DNA of 64,000 nucleotides from Hungatella sp. UBA5385 (GCA_002409995.1 DHOR01000030.1:1-64000), one strand, 5' to 3'. Counted from the first letter of the stretch, positions 49,822 to 60,095 are shown. The notes: a model not told the origin generated them from the letters alone. Made by a program: numbers and translations.

Positions 49822-50547
49822 TTAATTTCCTTTAATAAAACGGTAAGAAGTGGCAGTTTCCGCCTCATCATAGGTATCCAGATAGAGTGTACCTGATAAT
49901 CCTGTGAGAACCTGCAATTGATCTTTCAGCTCAGAAATCTTGCCATTCATCTGATCATTGCTTCCCAGCTGCACATTAATATCCCCTAAAACCAGAGTTG
50001 CATTGCCATGAGTATCATACTGAATCCTGTCCACTGAAATCTGGTGGGTGGACAATAGCTGAGTCAGATTCAGTATCTCATCAAATATCTTCTTATCTTC
50101 TACCGGAAGTGGCTGATGGAGGGCTATATGCCCGAAATTCAGACCAGTAATCAGAGGGACTCCCTCCAGCTTGCCACTTGAGCTTTCCACAATAATTCCA
50201 TCTTTATCAAAATACATGTAACTGCTCATATAGGATACATAGCCCACAACAGACTTTTCATATACAATAACCTCTACCTTGGCAGGGTTTTGAAATACGA
50301 TTTTATAATCCTCTACAAAAGGAATCTGCTGATGCTCCTTAAACCGATCCTTATAAAAGCAGTACAGAGCGTTTCTATCCCATCCTTCCTTAAACAGAAG
50401 TTTTTCAATCTGCTCTGATGTGTACTGCCTGTTGCCTGTTACCTTTACCTCATTAATCTGAAAAGACATAAGTAATAGCAGTAATATAAGAACAGCAGCC
50501 AGTACTCCCACTACAATTTTTCTTTTGGTTGTTTTACGTTTTATCAT
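49822..50547 (-). CDS. ftsQ: Cell division protein FtsQ/DivIB
   Basis: A 241-residue single-pass membrane protein of the division complex. One N-terminal membrane helix (VVGVLAAVLILLLLLMSFQI) follows a Lys/Arg-rich tail, then a POTRA-type domain (EVKTGNRQYTSEQIEKLLF-like in part) and a beta domain (about 85-240). Length is normal. Its start overlaps the murA stop by 14 bases, so it is translationally coupled. It recruits the FtsL/FtsW/PBP complex. Confidence 0.88.
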   Translation of the reverse strand: MIKRKTTKRKIVVGVLAAVLILLLLLMSFQINEVKVTGNRQYTSEQIEKLLFKEGWDRNALYCFYKDRFKEHQQIPFVEDYKIVFQNPAKVEVIVYEKSVVGYVSYMSSYMYFDKDGIIVESSSGKLEGVPLITGLNFGHIALHQPLPVEDKKIFDEILNLTQLLSTHQISVDRIQYDTHGNATLVLGDINVQLGSNDQMNGKISELKDQLQVLTGLSGTLYLDTYDEAETATSYRFIKGN

Positions 50548-51793
50548 TCCATTCCTCTAACTGCCCACCGAGCAATTGCAGATCCCGGCATATATCCTCA
50601 TATCCACGTTCAATATGACGGCATTCTTCTACAAGAGTCCTTCCCTCTGCTGCCAGTCCGGCAACCACCAAAGCTGCACCTCCCCGCAAGTCCCCTGCAG
50701 TCACTCTGCTCCCCTGCAAAGGCCAGAGTCCCTGTATCATGGCTCTGTTTCCTTCTATTATAATGTCTGCGCCCATTTTCTGCAACTCTTTTGCAGTGCC
50801 AAATCTTCCCTCAAAAACTGTTTCTTCGATTCTGCTTGGTCCTAAAGCAACAGACATCACAGCCATCATAGGGGATTGCAAGTCAGTAGGGAATCTCGGA
50901 TAGGGTCCTGTTATAAGGGATGCTGCTTCAGGACGTCCATAAACAGTTACCTCCAGATCATTGTCGAAACGGCGGATATCAGCCCCCATCTTCTCTGCCA
51001 GATCAAGAGCTGAAGTCATGTATTCAGGTCTGACTCCCCTCATGGTAATTTCACCTCCTGAAGCCATCACTGCTGCTAAATAAGTACCTGCCACAATTCT
51101 GTCACCATCAACGGTATACTGGGTATCCCTAAGCGCCCTCACTCCCCGAATGGTCAGCAGAGACGTTCCAATTCCTGAAATTTCTGCTCCCATATGATTT
51201 AAAAACTGACAGAGAATGATTATTTCCGGCTCTTTTGCTGCTCCATATATGACAGTGATCCCCTCTGCCTTCACAGCAGCCAGTACAGCATTTTCAGTGG
51301 CACCTACGCTTGGGTATGGAAAATAAATAGGACTGCCAGTCAGCTTTCTGGCAGACACCATCAAACGCTCTTCTTTTTCACTTATATCGGCACCAAGAGC
51401 ACGGAATGCTGCAAGATGCAGATCAATGGGCCTCTTCCCTATGGAACAGCCTCCAGGGTAGCTGGTGGCTGCACAGCCGCACCTTCCAAGCAAAGCTCCG
51501 GCTGCTATAATAGAGGAACGCATACTTTTTACAAATGATTCTGGAATCTCCGCGCTGATTAATTCTGAGGCATCAATGATCAGGGTATTACCTTCCATAC
51601 AGCAGATGCAGCCCAGACTGTTAAGTATCCCCAGCATACAGAACACGTCCTGTATCCTGGGGACACCACGAATCACCGTCGTACCTTTATGAAGCAGCGC
51701 CGCAGCCATCATAGGCAGCGCCGCATTCTTAGATCCCTGAATCTTAATCTCACCTTTTAGGGATTGTAGTCCCTGGACAGATATAACTGACAA
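50534..51793 (-). CDS. murA: UDP-N-acetylglucosamine 1-carboxyvinyltransferase
   Basis: A 419-residue enzyme starting peptidoglycan precursor synthesis by adding enolpyruvate to UDP-GlcNAc. The N-terminal GEIKIQGSKNAALPMMAAAL and the catalytic cysteine loop YPGGCSIGKRPIDLHLAAF (Cys in GGC) are clear, so fosfomycin sensitivity is expected. The C-terminal RHIERGYEDICRDLQLLG is also typical. It begins at TTG with AGGAGG upstream. It lies between ftsW and ftsQ. Confidence 0.93.
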   Translation of the reverse strand: MSVISVQGLQSLKGEIKIQGSKNAALPMMAAALLHKGTTVIRGVPRIQDVFCMLGILNSLGCICCMEGNTLIIDASELISAEIPESFVKSMRSSIIAAGALLGRCGCAATSYPGGCSIGKRPIDLHLAAFRALGADISEKEERLMVSARKLTGSPIYFPYPSVGATENAVLAAVKAEGITVIYGAAKEPEIIILCQFLNHMGAEISGIGTSLLTIRGVRALRDTQYTVDGDRIVAGTYLAAVMASGGEITMRGVRPEYMTSALDLAEKMGADIRRFDNDLEVTVYGRPEAASLITGPYPRFPTDLQSPMMAVMSVALGPSRIEETVFEGRFGTAKELQKMGADIIIEGNRAMIQGLWPLQGSRVTAGDLRGGAALVVAGLAAEGRTLVEECRHIERGYEDICRDLQLLGGQLEEWNDKT

Positions 51794-51860
51794 ACCGGTA
51801 CCTCCTGTGCCTTCTTATATTCTATCCTATGTAAAAGTGTGAAAATTGAATCATGTCTTT

Positions 51861-53012
51861 TTATTTTTCCAGCCGTATCTGATTGGAAACGCTTAAAACC
51901 ATTCCCATCTCCATCATCAGAAACAGTACCGAGGTTCCACCATAACTGATGAAAGGCAATGTAATACCTGTGTTGGGTATGGTATTGGTCACAACTGCAA
52001 CGTTTAAAATTACCTGAATCGCAATATGCGCCATAACCCCTACTACAATCAGCGCTCCAAACAGATCAGGAGCATTGTCTGCAATCAGCATAAATCGGTA
52101 GATCATAAACAGGAATATGAGAATCACAGAAACAGCTCCAAATAACCCCAGCTCCTCACAGATAATGGAAAATATCATATCGTTCTGAGGCTCAGGCACA
52201 AAACCCATTTTCTGAATGCTCTCTCCCAGCCCTCTTCCTACAAGACCTCCGGAGCCAATGGCATATAATCCCTGAAGAACCTGATATCCTCCTGTGGAAG
52301 GATAGGCTTCCGGTGATTTCCAAACCAGAATTCGGCTCAGCTGGTAATCATGAAGAATATTCAGCTTTACCAGCGCTGTGGCAATTGGGCCGGCAAATGC
52401 CAGCACTCCTACTCCTGCAGCGCCGCATAGAAAAAACGGCCATTTTTTCTTACATGCAACAAAAAGCATAACAAAAGCAATACCTACAATAATAATACCT
52501 GAACTTAAGTTGTTGGCTGCTACAATACCTGCTATTGGCAGAGTGACTGCAATAATAAGCAGCACACCGCCTTTCGTATTAATGTTCTTGCCTATCTGGA
52601 CAATTAAAGCAGCCAGAAGAACAATCAGAGATATCTTAACAAACTCTGTTGGCTGAAATCTAATAGGTCCCACATCCAGCCATCTCCTCTTACCATTTAT
52701 TATATCACCGAATAGGGACACGGCGATCATCATCACATAGGAAAAAATATAGGCCAAAACAGCAAACCGTGCATACCAGTGGTAATCCATTTTAGAAATC
52801 ACCAGCATCATTACAAACCCTGCAAGAGCTATCTTAGCCTGCCTCATCATAAAATAAGCAGGATCTTCAAATTTTATCTGGGCAGCATAAGAGCTGGAAC
52901 TGTATATCATAACAAGACCAAACGCAGTAAGGAAAATCACAGTAAACAGCAGGCTGTAATCATAAAAACGACGCGGCTTATTCTTTTTCTTTTCTCGCCT
53001 GTTTTCTGCCAT
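51861..53012 (-). CDS. ftsW: SEDS glycosyltransferase FtsW
   Basis: A 383-residue polytopic SEDS-family peptidoglycan polymerase for division. About ten membrane helices are visible, with conserved loops RRWLDVGPIRFQPTEFVKIS and LQGLYAIGSGGLVGRGLGES, and near the end TGITLPFISYGGTSVLFLMM. AAGGAGG precedes the ATG. It probably works with the PBPs in this cluster. RodA is a possible paralogue, but the cluster position supports FtsW. Confidence 0.92.
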   Translation of the reverse strand: MAENRREKKKNKPRRFYDYSLLFTVIFLTAFGLVMIYSSSSYAAQIKFEDPAYFMMRQAKIALAGFVMMLVISKMDYHWYARFAVLAYIFSYVMMIAVSLFGDIINGKRRWLDVGPIRFQPTEFVKISLIVLLAALIVQIGKNINTKGGVLLIIAVTLPIAGIVAANNLSSGIIIVGIAFVMLFVACKKKWPFFLCGAAGVGVLAFAGPIATALVKLNILHDYQLSRILVWKSPEAYPSTGGYQVLQGLYAIGSGGLVGRGLGESIQKMGFVPEPQNDMIFSIICEELGLFGAVSVILIFLFMIYRFMLIADNAPDLFGALIVVGVMAHIAIQVILNVAVVTNTIPNTGITLPFISYGGTSVLFLMMEMGMVLSVSNQIRLEK

Positions 53013-53063
53013 ACCATACCTCCTTGCCAGTTTTTAATATACGGACACGCATCTTCTTACTAT

Positions 53064-54410
53064 CTAAAGATTGTGAACACATTCCTTAAATATATCTCCG
53101 CGTTCCTCATAATCTTTAAACATTCCCCAGCTGGCACAGGCTGGAGACAGCAGCACATATTCGCCTGTATTGGCATAAGAAGCACATACCTTAACAGCTT
53201 CTTCCATATCATCTGCAAACATCACATTGGTAAATCCATGTTTTGCAGCACATTCTGCTATTTTATCCTTTGTTGCTCCCATAAGAATAAGATAACGGAC
53301 TTTGCCTTCAAAAGACTCTATCCACTGGTCATATTCCGAATTTTTATCATAACCTCCTGCAATCAGAATAGTAGGTCCAGGCATTGCTTTCACTGCCTGA
53401 ATAGAGGCATCAGGATTGGTTCCTTTGGAGTCATTATAATACTTTACTCCTGACTTTTCCTCTACAAATTCAATTCTGTGTGCTACTGCCTGAAAGGATT
53501 TAAGCCCTTGACGAATAATGTCCAGAGGCACTCCCATCTCCATGGAAACAGCAGTTGCCGCCATAACATTCTCAAAATTATGGCGTCCCAAAAGGTTTAA
53601 TTCTTCTACAGCAATTATGTCTGTTCTCTCTCCGTTGTGCTTATAGATAATCTGAGAGCCTTCCATGAAAAAGCCTTCTTCCAGAGGCTGTGTGCTGCTG
53701 AAAAATACCACTTTTGTATTAAGGGTTTTCCCAAACTCCCGAAGCACCTCATCGTCATAATTAAGAATACAGGTATCCTTTTCTGTCTGATTGGCGGTAA
53801 TGCTTTCCTTAACTTTTATGTAACAATCCATGGTCTTATGACGGTTTAAATGATCAGGAGTGATATTTAAGATAGCGCTGACATCAGGTTTGAAGTCAGT
53901 AATACTCTCCAACTGGAAGCTGCTGATCTCTGCTACAGTCACAGACTCCTCTGTTGTATTTAATGCCTCCAGGGTATAGGGTGTTCCAATGTTGCCCACT
54001 ACAAAAACTTCCCTGTAATATGCCTTCATAATCTCTCCTGTGAGAGCTGTAGTGGTTGTCTTCCCATTGGTTCCTGTAATTGCTGCCAGCTTGCCTTTTG
54101 CATAGTGATAAGCCAGCTGAATCTCACTCCATATAGGAATCTCCTGATCCTTTATCACATGAACAAAAGCAGTATCCAAATCAATTCCGGGGCTGATGAC
54201 ACAAAGCGTCACATCCTTTAATAAAGAAGCTGTCAGTTCTCCCAGAAGAACAGTTACAGGGCTTCCTTCCTGGAAATTGCTTAACAGGGCTTCTCTGTCA
54301 AGATTCTCATTGCTGTCATATAGTATTACTTCATTGCCTGTTTTCAGGATTAATCCGGAGGCAGCAATTCCGCTTTTTCCGCTTCCTGCAACTAATATTT
54401 TTTGACTCAT
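53064..54410 (-). CDS. murD: UDP-N-acetylmuramoylalanine--D-glutamate ligase
   Basis: A 448-residue Mur ligase adding D-glutamate to UDP-MurNAc-L-Ala. An N-terminal Rossmann-like domain (VAGSGKSGIAASGLILKTG) is followed by the ATP site AAITGTNGKTTTTALTGEIM (about 115-134) and the C-terminal domain with NDSKGTNPDASIQAVKAMPG and ILIAGGYDKNSEYD. Length is normal. It lies between mraY and ftsW. Confidence 0.95.
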   Translation of the reverse strand: MSQKILVAGSGKSGIAASGLILKTGNEVILYDSNENLDREALLSNFQEGSPVTVLLGELTASLLKDVTLCVISPGIDLDTAFVHVIKDQEIPIWSEIQLAYHYAKGKLAAITGTNGKTTTTALTGEIMKAYYREVFVVGNIGTPYTLEALNTTEESVTVAEISSFQLESITDFKPDVSAILNITPDHLNRHKTMDCYIKVKESITANQTEKDTCILNYDDEVLREFGKTLNTKVVFFSSTQPLEEGFFMEGSQIIYKHNGERTDIIAVEELNLLGRHNFENVMAATAVSMEMGVPLDIIRQGLKSFQAVAHRIEFVEEKSGVKYYNDSKGTNPDASIQAVKAMPGPTILIAGGYDKNSEYDQWIESFEGKVRYLILMGATKDKIAECAAKHGFTNVMFADDMEEAVKVCASYANTGEYVLLSPACASWGMFKDYEERGDIFKECVHNL

Positions 54411-54428
54411 AAGTTCTTCTCCAGTCTT

Positions 54429-55397
54429 TTATAGTCCAAGGTATGCTAACAGGCAGAGCATGGCTGTAACAATGGAAAACACTGCCACAACTCTGGTCTC
54501 TGACCAGCCGCTCAGTTCAAAATGATGGTGTATTGGCGCCATCTTAAAGAATCTCTTTCCACCTGTTCTTTTAAAATAGGTCACCTGTATGATGACTGAT
54601 AATACTTCAATCAAATAGATAAATCCGATAATGGCAATAAAAATAGGAATCTGCATCATAAATGCACTGGAAGCAACAAATCCTCCAAGTGCCAGCGATC
54701 CGGTATCTCCCATAAATACTCTGGCAGGATACACATTAAATAGAAGGAATCCCAACAGACTTCCCACTACAGCTCCTGTAATAGGGCTGATCCCGGTTTT
54801 CTCACCAATGGCAACTACAGTTAAAAAGGTAGCCACTAAGATAGTGACGCTGGTGCAAAGGCCATCAAGACCATCTGTAAAGTTGACCCCATTATCTGTA
54901 CCAAGTACAATAAAAAATACTGCAGGCACAAACAGAATTCCCAGATTTAAATACATGCCATTCTGAAAGCCTCCTGTAAATGGAATCAGCATACCTGTTC
55001 CCACATCCTTGGAGTTTAACAGGTAATAAGCAAAGATACCTGTAATAACAAACTGACCAAGCAGCTTTTGAATAGGCTTTAAGCCTTCGGAACGTTTCAT
55101 AACAATCTTAATATAGTCATCTAAAAATCCAATAATTCCAAAACCCACTGTCATAAAAAGCACTGGAATGATCTTTGGATAATCCTTCACATAGAACAGA
55201 GAAGTAATAATAATGCTGGTAAGTATGATTAAACCGCCCATAGTGGGAGTTCCCTGTTTTTTCAAATGGCTTTCCGGCCCTTCCTCCCGAACCTGCTGTC
55301 CAAATTTCAACTTATGAAGGAATGGTATTACGATCGGGCAAAGGATCGCGCTGATGGCAAATGCTATTATGATTGCCAGAATCGTTTCATTTATCAT
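54429..55397 (-). CDS. mraY: Phospho-N-acetylmuramoyl-pentapeptide transferase
   Basis: A 322-residue polytopic membrane enzyme linking the precursor to undecaprenyl phosphate (lipid I). Characteristic motifs are KKQGTPTMGGLIIL, GFLDDYIKIVMKRSEGLKPI and DNGVNFTDGLDGLCTSVTIL, and late in the protein MAPIHHHFELSGWSETRVVA. About ten helices are visible. GAGGTG precedes the ATG. It lies between the SpoVD-like PBP and murD. Confidence 0.95.
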   Translation of the reverse strand: MINETILAIIIAFAISAILCPIVIPFLHKLKFGQQVREEGPESHLKKQGTPTMGGLIILTSIIITSLFYVKDYPKIIPVLFMTVGFGIIGFLDDYIKIVMKRSEGLKPIQKLLGQFVITGIFAYYLLNSKDVGTGMLIPFTGGFQNGMYLNLGILFVPAVFFIVLGTDNGVNFTDGLDGLCTSVTILVATFLTVVAIGEKTGISPITGAVVGSLLGFLLFNVYPARVFMGDTGSLALGGFVASSAFMMQIPIFIAIIGFIYLIEVLSVIIQVTYFKRTGGKRFFKMAPIHHHFELSGWSETRVVAVFSIVTAMLCLLAYLGL

Positions 55398-55469
55398 GTC
55401 ACACCTCTATATTTTATGTATTGGTACTTCAAAGTACAGTTAGTAGTATACGTCTTTTTGCCTGAATAA

Positions 55470-57227
55470 TCAACTATAGATTCGAAAAGCGGAAACAGTT
55501 TTTTCCTCTGTTGGCTCTATTCCCATATAAGGAAGAATATTCTTAAAAATATCGGCAATGACCGGTGCAGCAATGGTTCCGCCATAGTAAATCCCCTGTG
55601 GTTCATCAATGGTAATCAGTGCAATCACCTGAGGATTATCAGCAGGTGCAAAGCCAATAAAGGAAGAAATATACTTTTTTAAGCTTCTTGGAAGCTTCTC
55701 AGAAGTGGCTGTTTTTCCCCCGATTCTGTAACCTTCCAGATTAGCCCTTTTACCGCTTCCCTCTGCCACCACCTTCTCCAGAATATACCGCATGGTTTCG
55801 CTTGTTTCTGAGGATAAAATGCCTTTTTTCACAGGATAGTTAAATTCTTTTACAGCCTCTCCATCTGAAGTAACTGCCTTTACTCCAAAATGAGGTGTGA
55901 CCCTGTTTCCTCCATTTATAATAGAAGAAGCCGTAGCAACCAGCTGTACCGGAGTGATCTGGAAGGACTGGCCGAAGGAGACTGTGGCAAGCTCCACAAG
56001 TCCCATATTCTCTTTCTTATGCATTATGGTGGCTGCTTCTCCGGGAAGATCAATCCCTGTCTTTCCCTTTAATCCAAATTGTTCAAAATATTTGTAGTAA
56101 TTATTCACTCCCAGCCTTTGCCCCACATCGATGAGCACAGGGTTACAGGAGTTCATCATGCCCTGTAAAAAGGTCTCAGAGCCATGACCTCCCACCTTGT
56201 GGCAGCGAATCTTCCGATCCTCCACAACCCGGAATCCAGGGCAGGAAAATCCGTCCTCCAGTCTTACAACACCTTCCTCCAGACCTGCAGCAGCAGTTAC
56301 AATCTTAAATGTGGAGCCCGGCTCATAGGTATCGTTGATATTGGGATTTCTCCACATCTGGTTTAGAAGGTCCTGCTTCTGTTTCTCAGTGACATTACCC
56401 GGGTCTGTACTTAGCGTAAAAGGATCATTTAAGTTGAATTCAGGAACGCTGACCATTGCAAGAATCTCCCCATTCTGAGGATTCATCACAATAATCGACA
56501 CCCCTTTAGCTCCCTTTTTCTCCATAACCTGATAAGCTGCCTGCTCACAGTATTTCTGTATATTTACATCAAGGCTGACATATAAGTCCTGACCGGCTAT
56601 AGGCTCAATTCTATCCTCTGCCTCATTTTCTATTTCAATGCCTGCTGCATCTGACATTGTCAGTATTTTTCCATTTTCGCCTTTTAAATACTGCTCGTAC
56701 ATTACTTCCAGACCGATAATTCCCTGATTATCCCCTCCTGTAAATCCCAGAACCTTGGAGGCAAGACTGTCATAGGGATAATACCGCTTATAGTCCTCGT
56801 CTACTTTGACTCCGGCAAGATGATAAGTACGAATCTTATCTCCCAGAGCCTTGTCTACATTTGTCTTAATAATTTCTCTGGAGCTGTACTTTTCCACCTT
56901 CTTTTTAACAGTTTCTTCGTCAACTCCCAGCTCTGCGCTGAGAACTTCGATGACCTGTTCAGGGTTCTTAATCTGGTTATGAATCACTGATATGGTACAT
57001 ACAGTACGGTTAGTGGCTATGACCGTGCCGTTTGCATCAATAATATTACCTCTTGCTGCTTTAATGGTTCTTTCTCTTTCGTGAAGGTCCTCAGCCATGG
57101 CACTATAATGGTCTGATCGGAAGATCATAAGAAAAAAGAGCCGTCCCATTAACCCTGTCAAAACAAGAAACAACAGGAAAAACAGGATGGCTATCTTTTC
57201 TCTATGATGTGTTTTATTCGAATTCAT
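55470..57227 (-). CDS. Class B penicillin-binding protein (SpoVD-like), altered KTG motif
   Basis: A 585-residue class B transpeptidase that crosslinks peptidoglycan. One membrane helix (IAILFFLLFLVLTGLMGRLF), an N-terminal pedestal domain (about 55-190), then the transpeptidase domain. The serine motif is EPGSTFKIV (SxxK), the second motif is MNSCNPVL (SxN), but the third is GGKTATSEK, with KTA in place of KTG. No PASTA domain is present. Length and place next to mraY fit SpoVD. I chose ATG at 57227 with GGTGGAG 12 bases upstream. Confidence 0.88.
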   Translation of the reverse strand: MNSNKTHHREKIAILFFLLFLVLTGLMGRLFFLMIFRSDHYSAMAEDLHERERTIKAARGNIIDANGTVIATNRTVCTISVIHNQIKNPEQVIEVLSAELGVDEETVKKKVEKYSSREIIKTNVDKALGDKIRTYHLAGVKVDEDYKRYYPYDSLASKVLGFTGGDNQGIIGLEVMYEQYLKGENGKILTMSDAAGIEIENEAEDRIEPIAGQDLYVSLDVNIQKYCEQAAYQVMEKKGAKGVSIIVMNPQNGEILAMVSVPEFNLNDPFTLSTDPGNVTEKQKQDLLNQMWRNPNINDTYEPGSTFKIVTAAAGLEEGVVRLEDGFSCPGFRVVEDRKIRCHKVGGHGSETFLQGMMNSCNPVLIDVGQRLGVNNYYKYFEQFGLKGKTGIDLPGEAATIMHKKENMGLVELATVSFGQSFQITPVQLVATASSIINGGNRVTPHFGVKAVTSDGEAVKEFNYPVKKGILSSETSETMRYILEKVVAEGSGKRANLEGYRIGGKTATSEKLPRSLKKYISSFIGFAPADNPQVIALITIDEPQGIYYGGTIAAPVIADIFKNILPYMGIEPTEEKTVSAFRIYS

Positions 57228-57336
57228 ATAATGTACTTGCTCCACCATCATCATTTATTGTTACAGTATATGAAATTCTGCGTATTTTATGTATTCAACG
57301 GACAAATTATAAATTTACGTCAAATACTGATGATTT

Positions 57337-59607
57337 TTATTCTTCAGCTGAAGTTTCCTCAGAAGCAGATGTCTGTACCGGTGTAGTCCCTTCCACTCTT
57401 CCCGGTAAAACTGGGGTTGTCTCTCCAGGCAGGGCTGCCGGAAGGTCTGACTGATCTCCATCGGGTCTTACACTGATTTCATCGGAAGGATTTAAAAGCT
57501 CTTCCGGAATAGGTTCTCCATTCTCCAAGGTTGGCGCTTCTGTCACTTCCTCTTCTGTTTCTTCTTCAGAAGTTTCCTCTGTTTCATTGGTAATTCCCTC
57601 CTGCTCAGGAAGCTTAGCTCCATTTCCATCAGGTAAAGTGGGCTCCACATCTGTTTCCGGGAATATATTTAAATAAGGAAGAACTTCTGCTGCTATTTTC
57701 TGAAAAACCTGACTGGCATAGGTGCTGTGGGCCTGTTCTTCCACATGAGGCTCATCAATTACAACATAGATAAGAACCTGTGGATCATCTGCTGGTGCAT
57801 ACCCACAGAAAGACACTACGTAATTAGTTCTGTCTCTTGGTATTTTCTCTGCTGTACCTGTTTTACCTGCGATCATATAGCCTTCCACACTTGCTGCGCC
57901 GCCGGTACCACCTTCTGCATTCACTGTTTTATTGAGGGCTTCATTAATAAATCTTGTTGTAGACTCAGATACCGTCTCACGAACAACAACCGGCTCTATC
58001 TTCTTCACCACTGACCCCTGCTCATTTAAAATCTGTTTCACAACATGGGGTTCATAATAGGAACCGCCATTAATTACAGAACAGTATGCAGCAGCCAGCT
58101 GAATCATAGAAACATTAAAGTTCTGGCCAAATGCGTTGGTTGCTAAATCTGCAGGACCAGCTGTATCTGCGGAGTACATAAGAGTTTTATTATCAGCTTC
58201 ACCTGGAAGATCGATTCCTGTTTTGGAACCAAAGCCAAAAACCTCCTGGTATTTGTAGAATTTTTCTTTTCCCATCTGTTGGGCAATCCGCATCATAACA
58301 ACGTTGCAGGATTTCATCAGACTTTCTTCTACTGTAATCAGACCATGACCTCTGTAACGGCTGACACAGTGAATATCATGACCCCCTACTTCCAGAAAAC
58401 GGTTGCACTGGTAGGTTTCATTGCCTGTAATGGCTCCTTCTTCCATAGCAGCAGCTACTGTAAATATCTTAGAAGTGGACCCTGGCTCAAAACCATCACT
58501 GATACAGTAATTTCTCCAGGTCTGATTCCACGCCACCTGGGTTCCCAAAGATACAATATCTTCGTTACTAAAGTGTTCACGGACATTGTCTTCTGTAAGA
58601 GGCGCTGCCTCCTTATTCTCTCGTTTGTATTTATCAATGGCTTCCTGAACTCCCAGCTGTTTAATCACATCATCTGTGTATTCAGGACGAAGAACTCTGG
58701 GATTATTCAAATCATAAACCTTATCATTAGCCATAGCCAGGACTTCCCCGTTGTTAGGGTCCATCACTATGACTCCCATTCTCGTACTGCCTGTCTCCTG
58801 TTCCCACTGGGCAATATGCTTTTCCACAATTTTCTGAATATTTGTATCAATGGTGGAAACGATTGTATTTCCATTGGTGGAGGGTTTGATCACCCTTTCC
58901 AAGTTGGAATCGTCATTTAAATATCCATACTCTCTTCCATTGGTTCCCATGAGAGTTGTATTATAATACTGTTCTATCCCGCCATTACCTTTCATTCCAT
59001 CATCAGTAGCAAATCCAATGACACTGCTGCCCATGGAATTATAGGGATAGATTCGTTTATACTCATCTTCAAACCAGACTCCTTTGATGGACTGGCTGTT
59101 TTTCTTTAATTCTTCTGCTTTTTCTTTTTTGTAATTCTCGTAATTTTCTTTGTCATTGTAGCTTAACTGTTTGGCATATCTGATATACTTCTTGTCTCTT
59201 TTTTCCCGGATCAGATTGCTGATCTCGGTTCTGTCATAGCCAAAGCAATCTACAAGAGCTGTAACTGAAGCTTCAAAATACGCTTCTTCATTCATCATTA
59301 TCTGGTTTGGGTCCAGAATCAGGTTATATACTTTTTCGCTGGTAGCCAGATAGGTACCATTGCGGTCCATAATATCCCCCCGCCTGAAGGGAATCACCCG
59401 GCTGTCATATTCCTGCTGGGACAAAACAACCTGATTATAATCATCTTTCTTAGTGGTCATCAAATTGTAAAGGACCATAACTAAGGCAAACAAAGCCAGC
59501 GTAATTACCAGTACTGTAATCGCCAGCTTTTCCTGCATATAGCGGGGAAATATCTTTGTTTTTCTATTTTTATTCTTATTCTTATTAGTGCTTCGGGATG
59601 TCCTCAT
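57337..59607 (-). CDS. Class B penicillin-binding protein (PBP2B/FtsI-like)
   Basis: A 756-residue class B transpeptidase. One membrane helix (LAITVLVITLALFALVMVLY) follows a basic Lys/Arg/Asn-rich tail. The serine motif is EPGSTSKIF, the second is MKSCNVVM, and the third is AGKTGTAEK. The last 100 residues are rich in Glu, Thr and Pro, without PASTA domains. It overlaps ftsL by 23 bases and has a weak ribosome site, so it is translated by coupling. It probably forms the divisome pair with FtsW. Confidence 0.92.
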   Translation of the reverse strand: MRTSRSTNKNKNKNRKTKIFPRYMQEKLAITVLVITLALFALVMVLYNLMTTKKDDYNQVVLSQQEYDSRVIPFRRGDIMDRNGTYLATSEKVYNLILDPNQIMMNEEAYFEASVTALVDCFGYDRTEISNLIREKRDKKYIRYAKQLSYNDKENYENYKKEKAEELKKNSQSIKGVWFEDEYKRIYPYNSMGSSVIGFATDDGMKGNGGIEQYYNTTLMGTNGREYGYLNDDSNLERVIKPSTNGNTIVSTIDTNIQKIVEKHIAQWEQETGSTRMGVIVMDPNNGEVLAMANDKVYDLNNPRVLRPEYTDDVIKQLGVQEAIDKYKRENKEAAPLTEDNVREHFSNEDIVSLGTQVAWNQTWRNYCISDGFEPGSTSKIFTVAAAMEEGAITGNETYQCNRFLEVGGHDIHCVSRYRGHGLITVEESLMKSCNVVMMRIAQQMGKEKFYKYQEVFGFGSKTGIDLPGEADNKTLMYSADTAGPADLATNAFGQNFNVSMIQLAAAYCSVINGGSYYEPHVVKQILNEQGSVVKKIEPVVVRETVSESTTRFINEALNKTVNAEGGTGGAASVEGYMIAGKTGTAEKIPRDRTNYVVSFCGYAPADDPQVLIYVVIDEPHVEEQAHSTYASQVFQKIAAEVLPYLNIFPETDVEPTLPDGNGAKLPEQEGITNETEETSEEETEEEVTEAPTLENGEPIPEELLNPSDEISVRPDGDQSDLPAALPGETTPVLPGRVEGTTPVQTSASEETSAEE

Positions 59608-60079
59608 TCTGTCTTACATACTCACTTTCCGTTTTCTCATACTGAAGGATCTGATTCTTATTGGCATATACCATGCCCAATTCTTCTGTAGCCACTTTAT
59701 ATACGTGATCCAGATCAACGGAAGTATTAATGTTGGTTTCAAGTGCGTCATTTTCTGTTTTTAAAATCTCTAAATCAGATTCAAGTCCTTCAATAGCATG
59801 AATTCTTGCTGTTATTGAAGACTGAACCTGGAGGTAGTTTACGCACAGACAGAGGGTACAGACCGCAGCTATGGTCAGAATAATCACGAAAGGCAAATCC
59901 ATCTGTAAAGCTTTTTCACGATTTCGTCTTACTGTGTGGTTCACAGCCGGGCGACGAACTTTATCTGGTGTTGGTGTACGTTTTACCGGAACACGTGCAG
60001 GCTCTAACTGACGCACAGTATTACCCTGTACGTATGTGCCTGAATTCCGTAAAACTCTAGAATTTCTACTTGCAGCCAT
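59585..60079 (-). CDS. ftsL: FtsL-like division protein
   Basis: A 164-residue bitopic protein. A basic N-terminus rich in Arg is followed by a membrane helix (LPFVIILTIAAVCTLCLCVN) and a coiled coil (VQSSITARIHAIEGLESDLE and NDALETNINTS) as in FtsL/DivIC septum proteins. Sequence conservation in this family is weak, so the call rests on topology and on its place between rsmH and the PBP. I chose ATG at 60079 with GGGAGG upstream. Confidence 0.82.
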   Translation of the reverse strand: MAASRNSRVLRNSGTYVQGNTVRQLEPARVPVKRTPTPDKVRRPAVNHTVRRNREKALQMDLPFVIILTIAAVCTLCLCVNYLQVQSSITARIHAIEGLESDLEILKTENDALETNINTSVDLDHVYKVATEELGMVYANKNQILQYEKTESEYVRQNEDIPKH

Positions 60080-60095
60080 ACTCTCTTCCTCCCTT

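Noticed and set aside
52779..53453. Plus-strand open frame of 224 codons across ftsW and murD
   Set aside because: It spans the antisense of two genes and the gap between them, with no domain or ribosome site.
58279..58920. Plus-strand open frame of 213 codons inside the PBP gene
   Set aside because: It lies antisense to a clearly coding class B PBP, has no recognisable domain and no ribosome site; it is a shadow frame.
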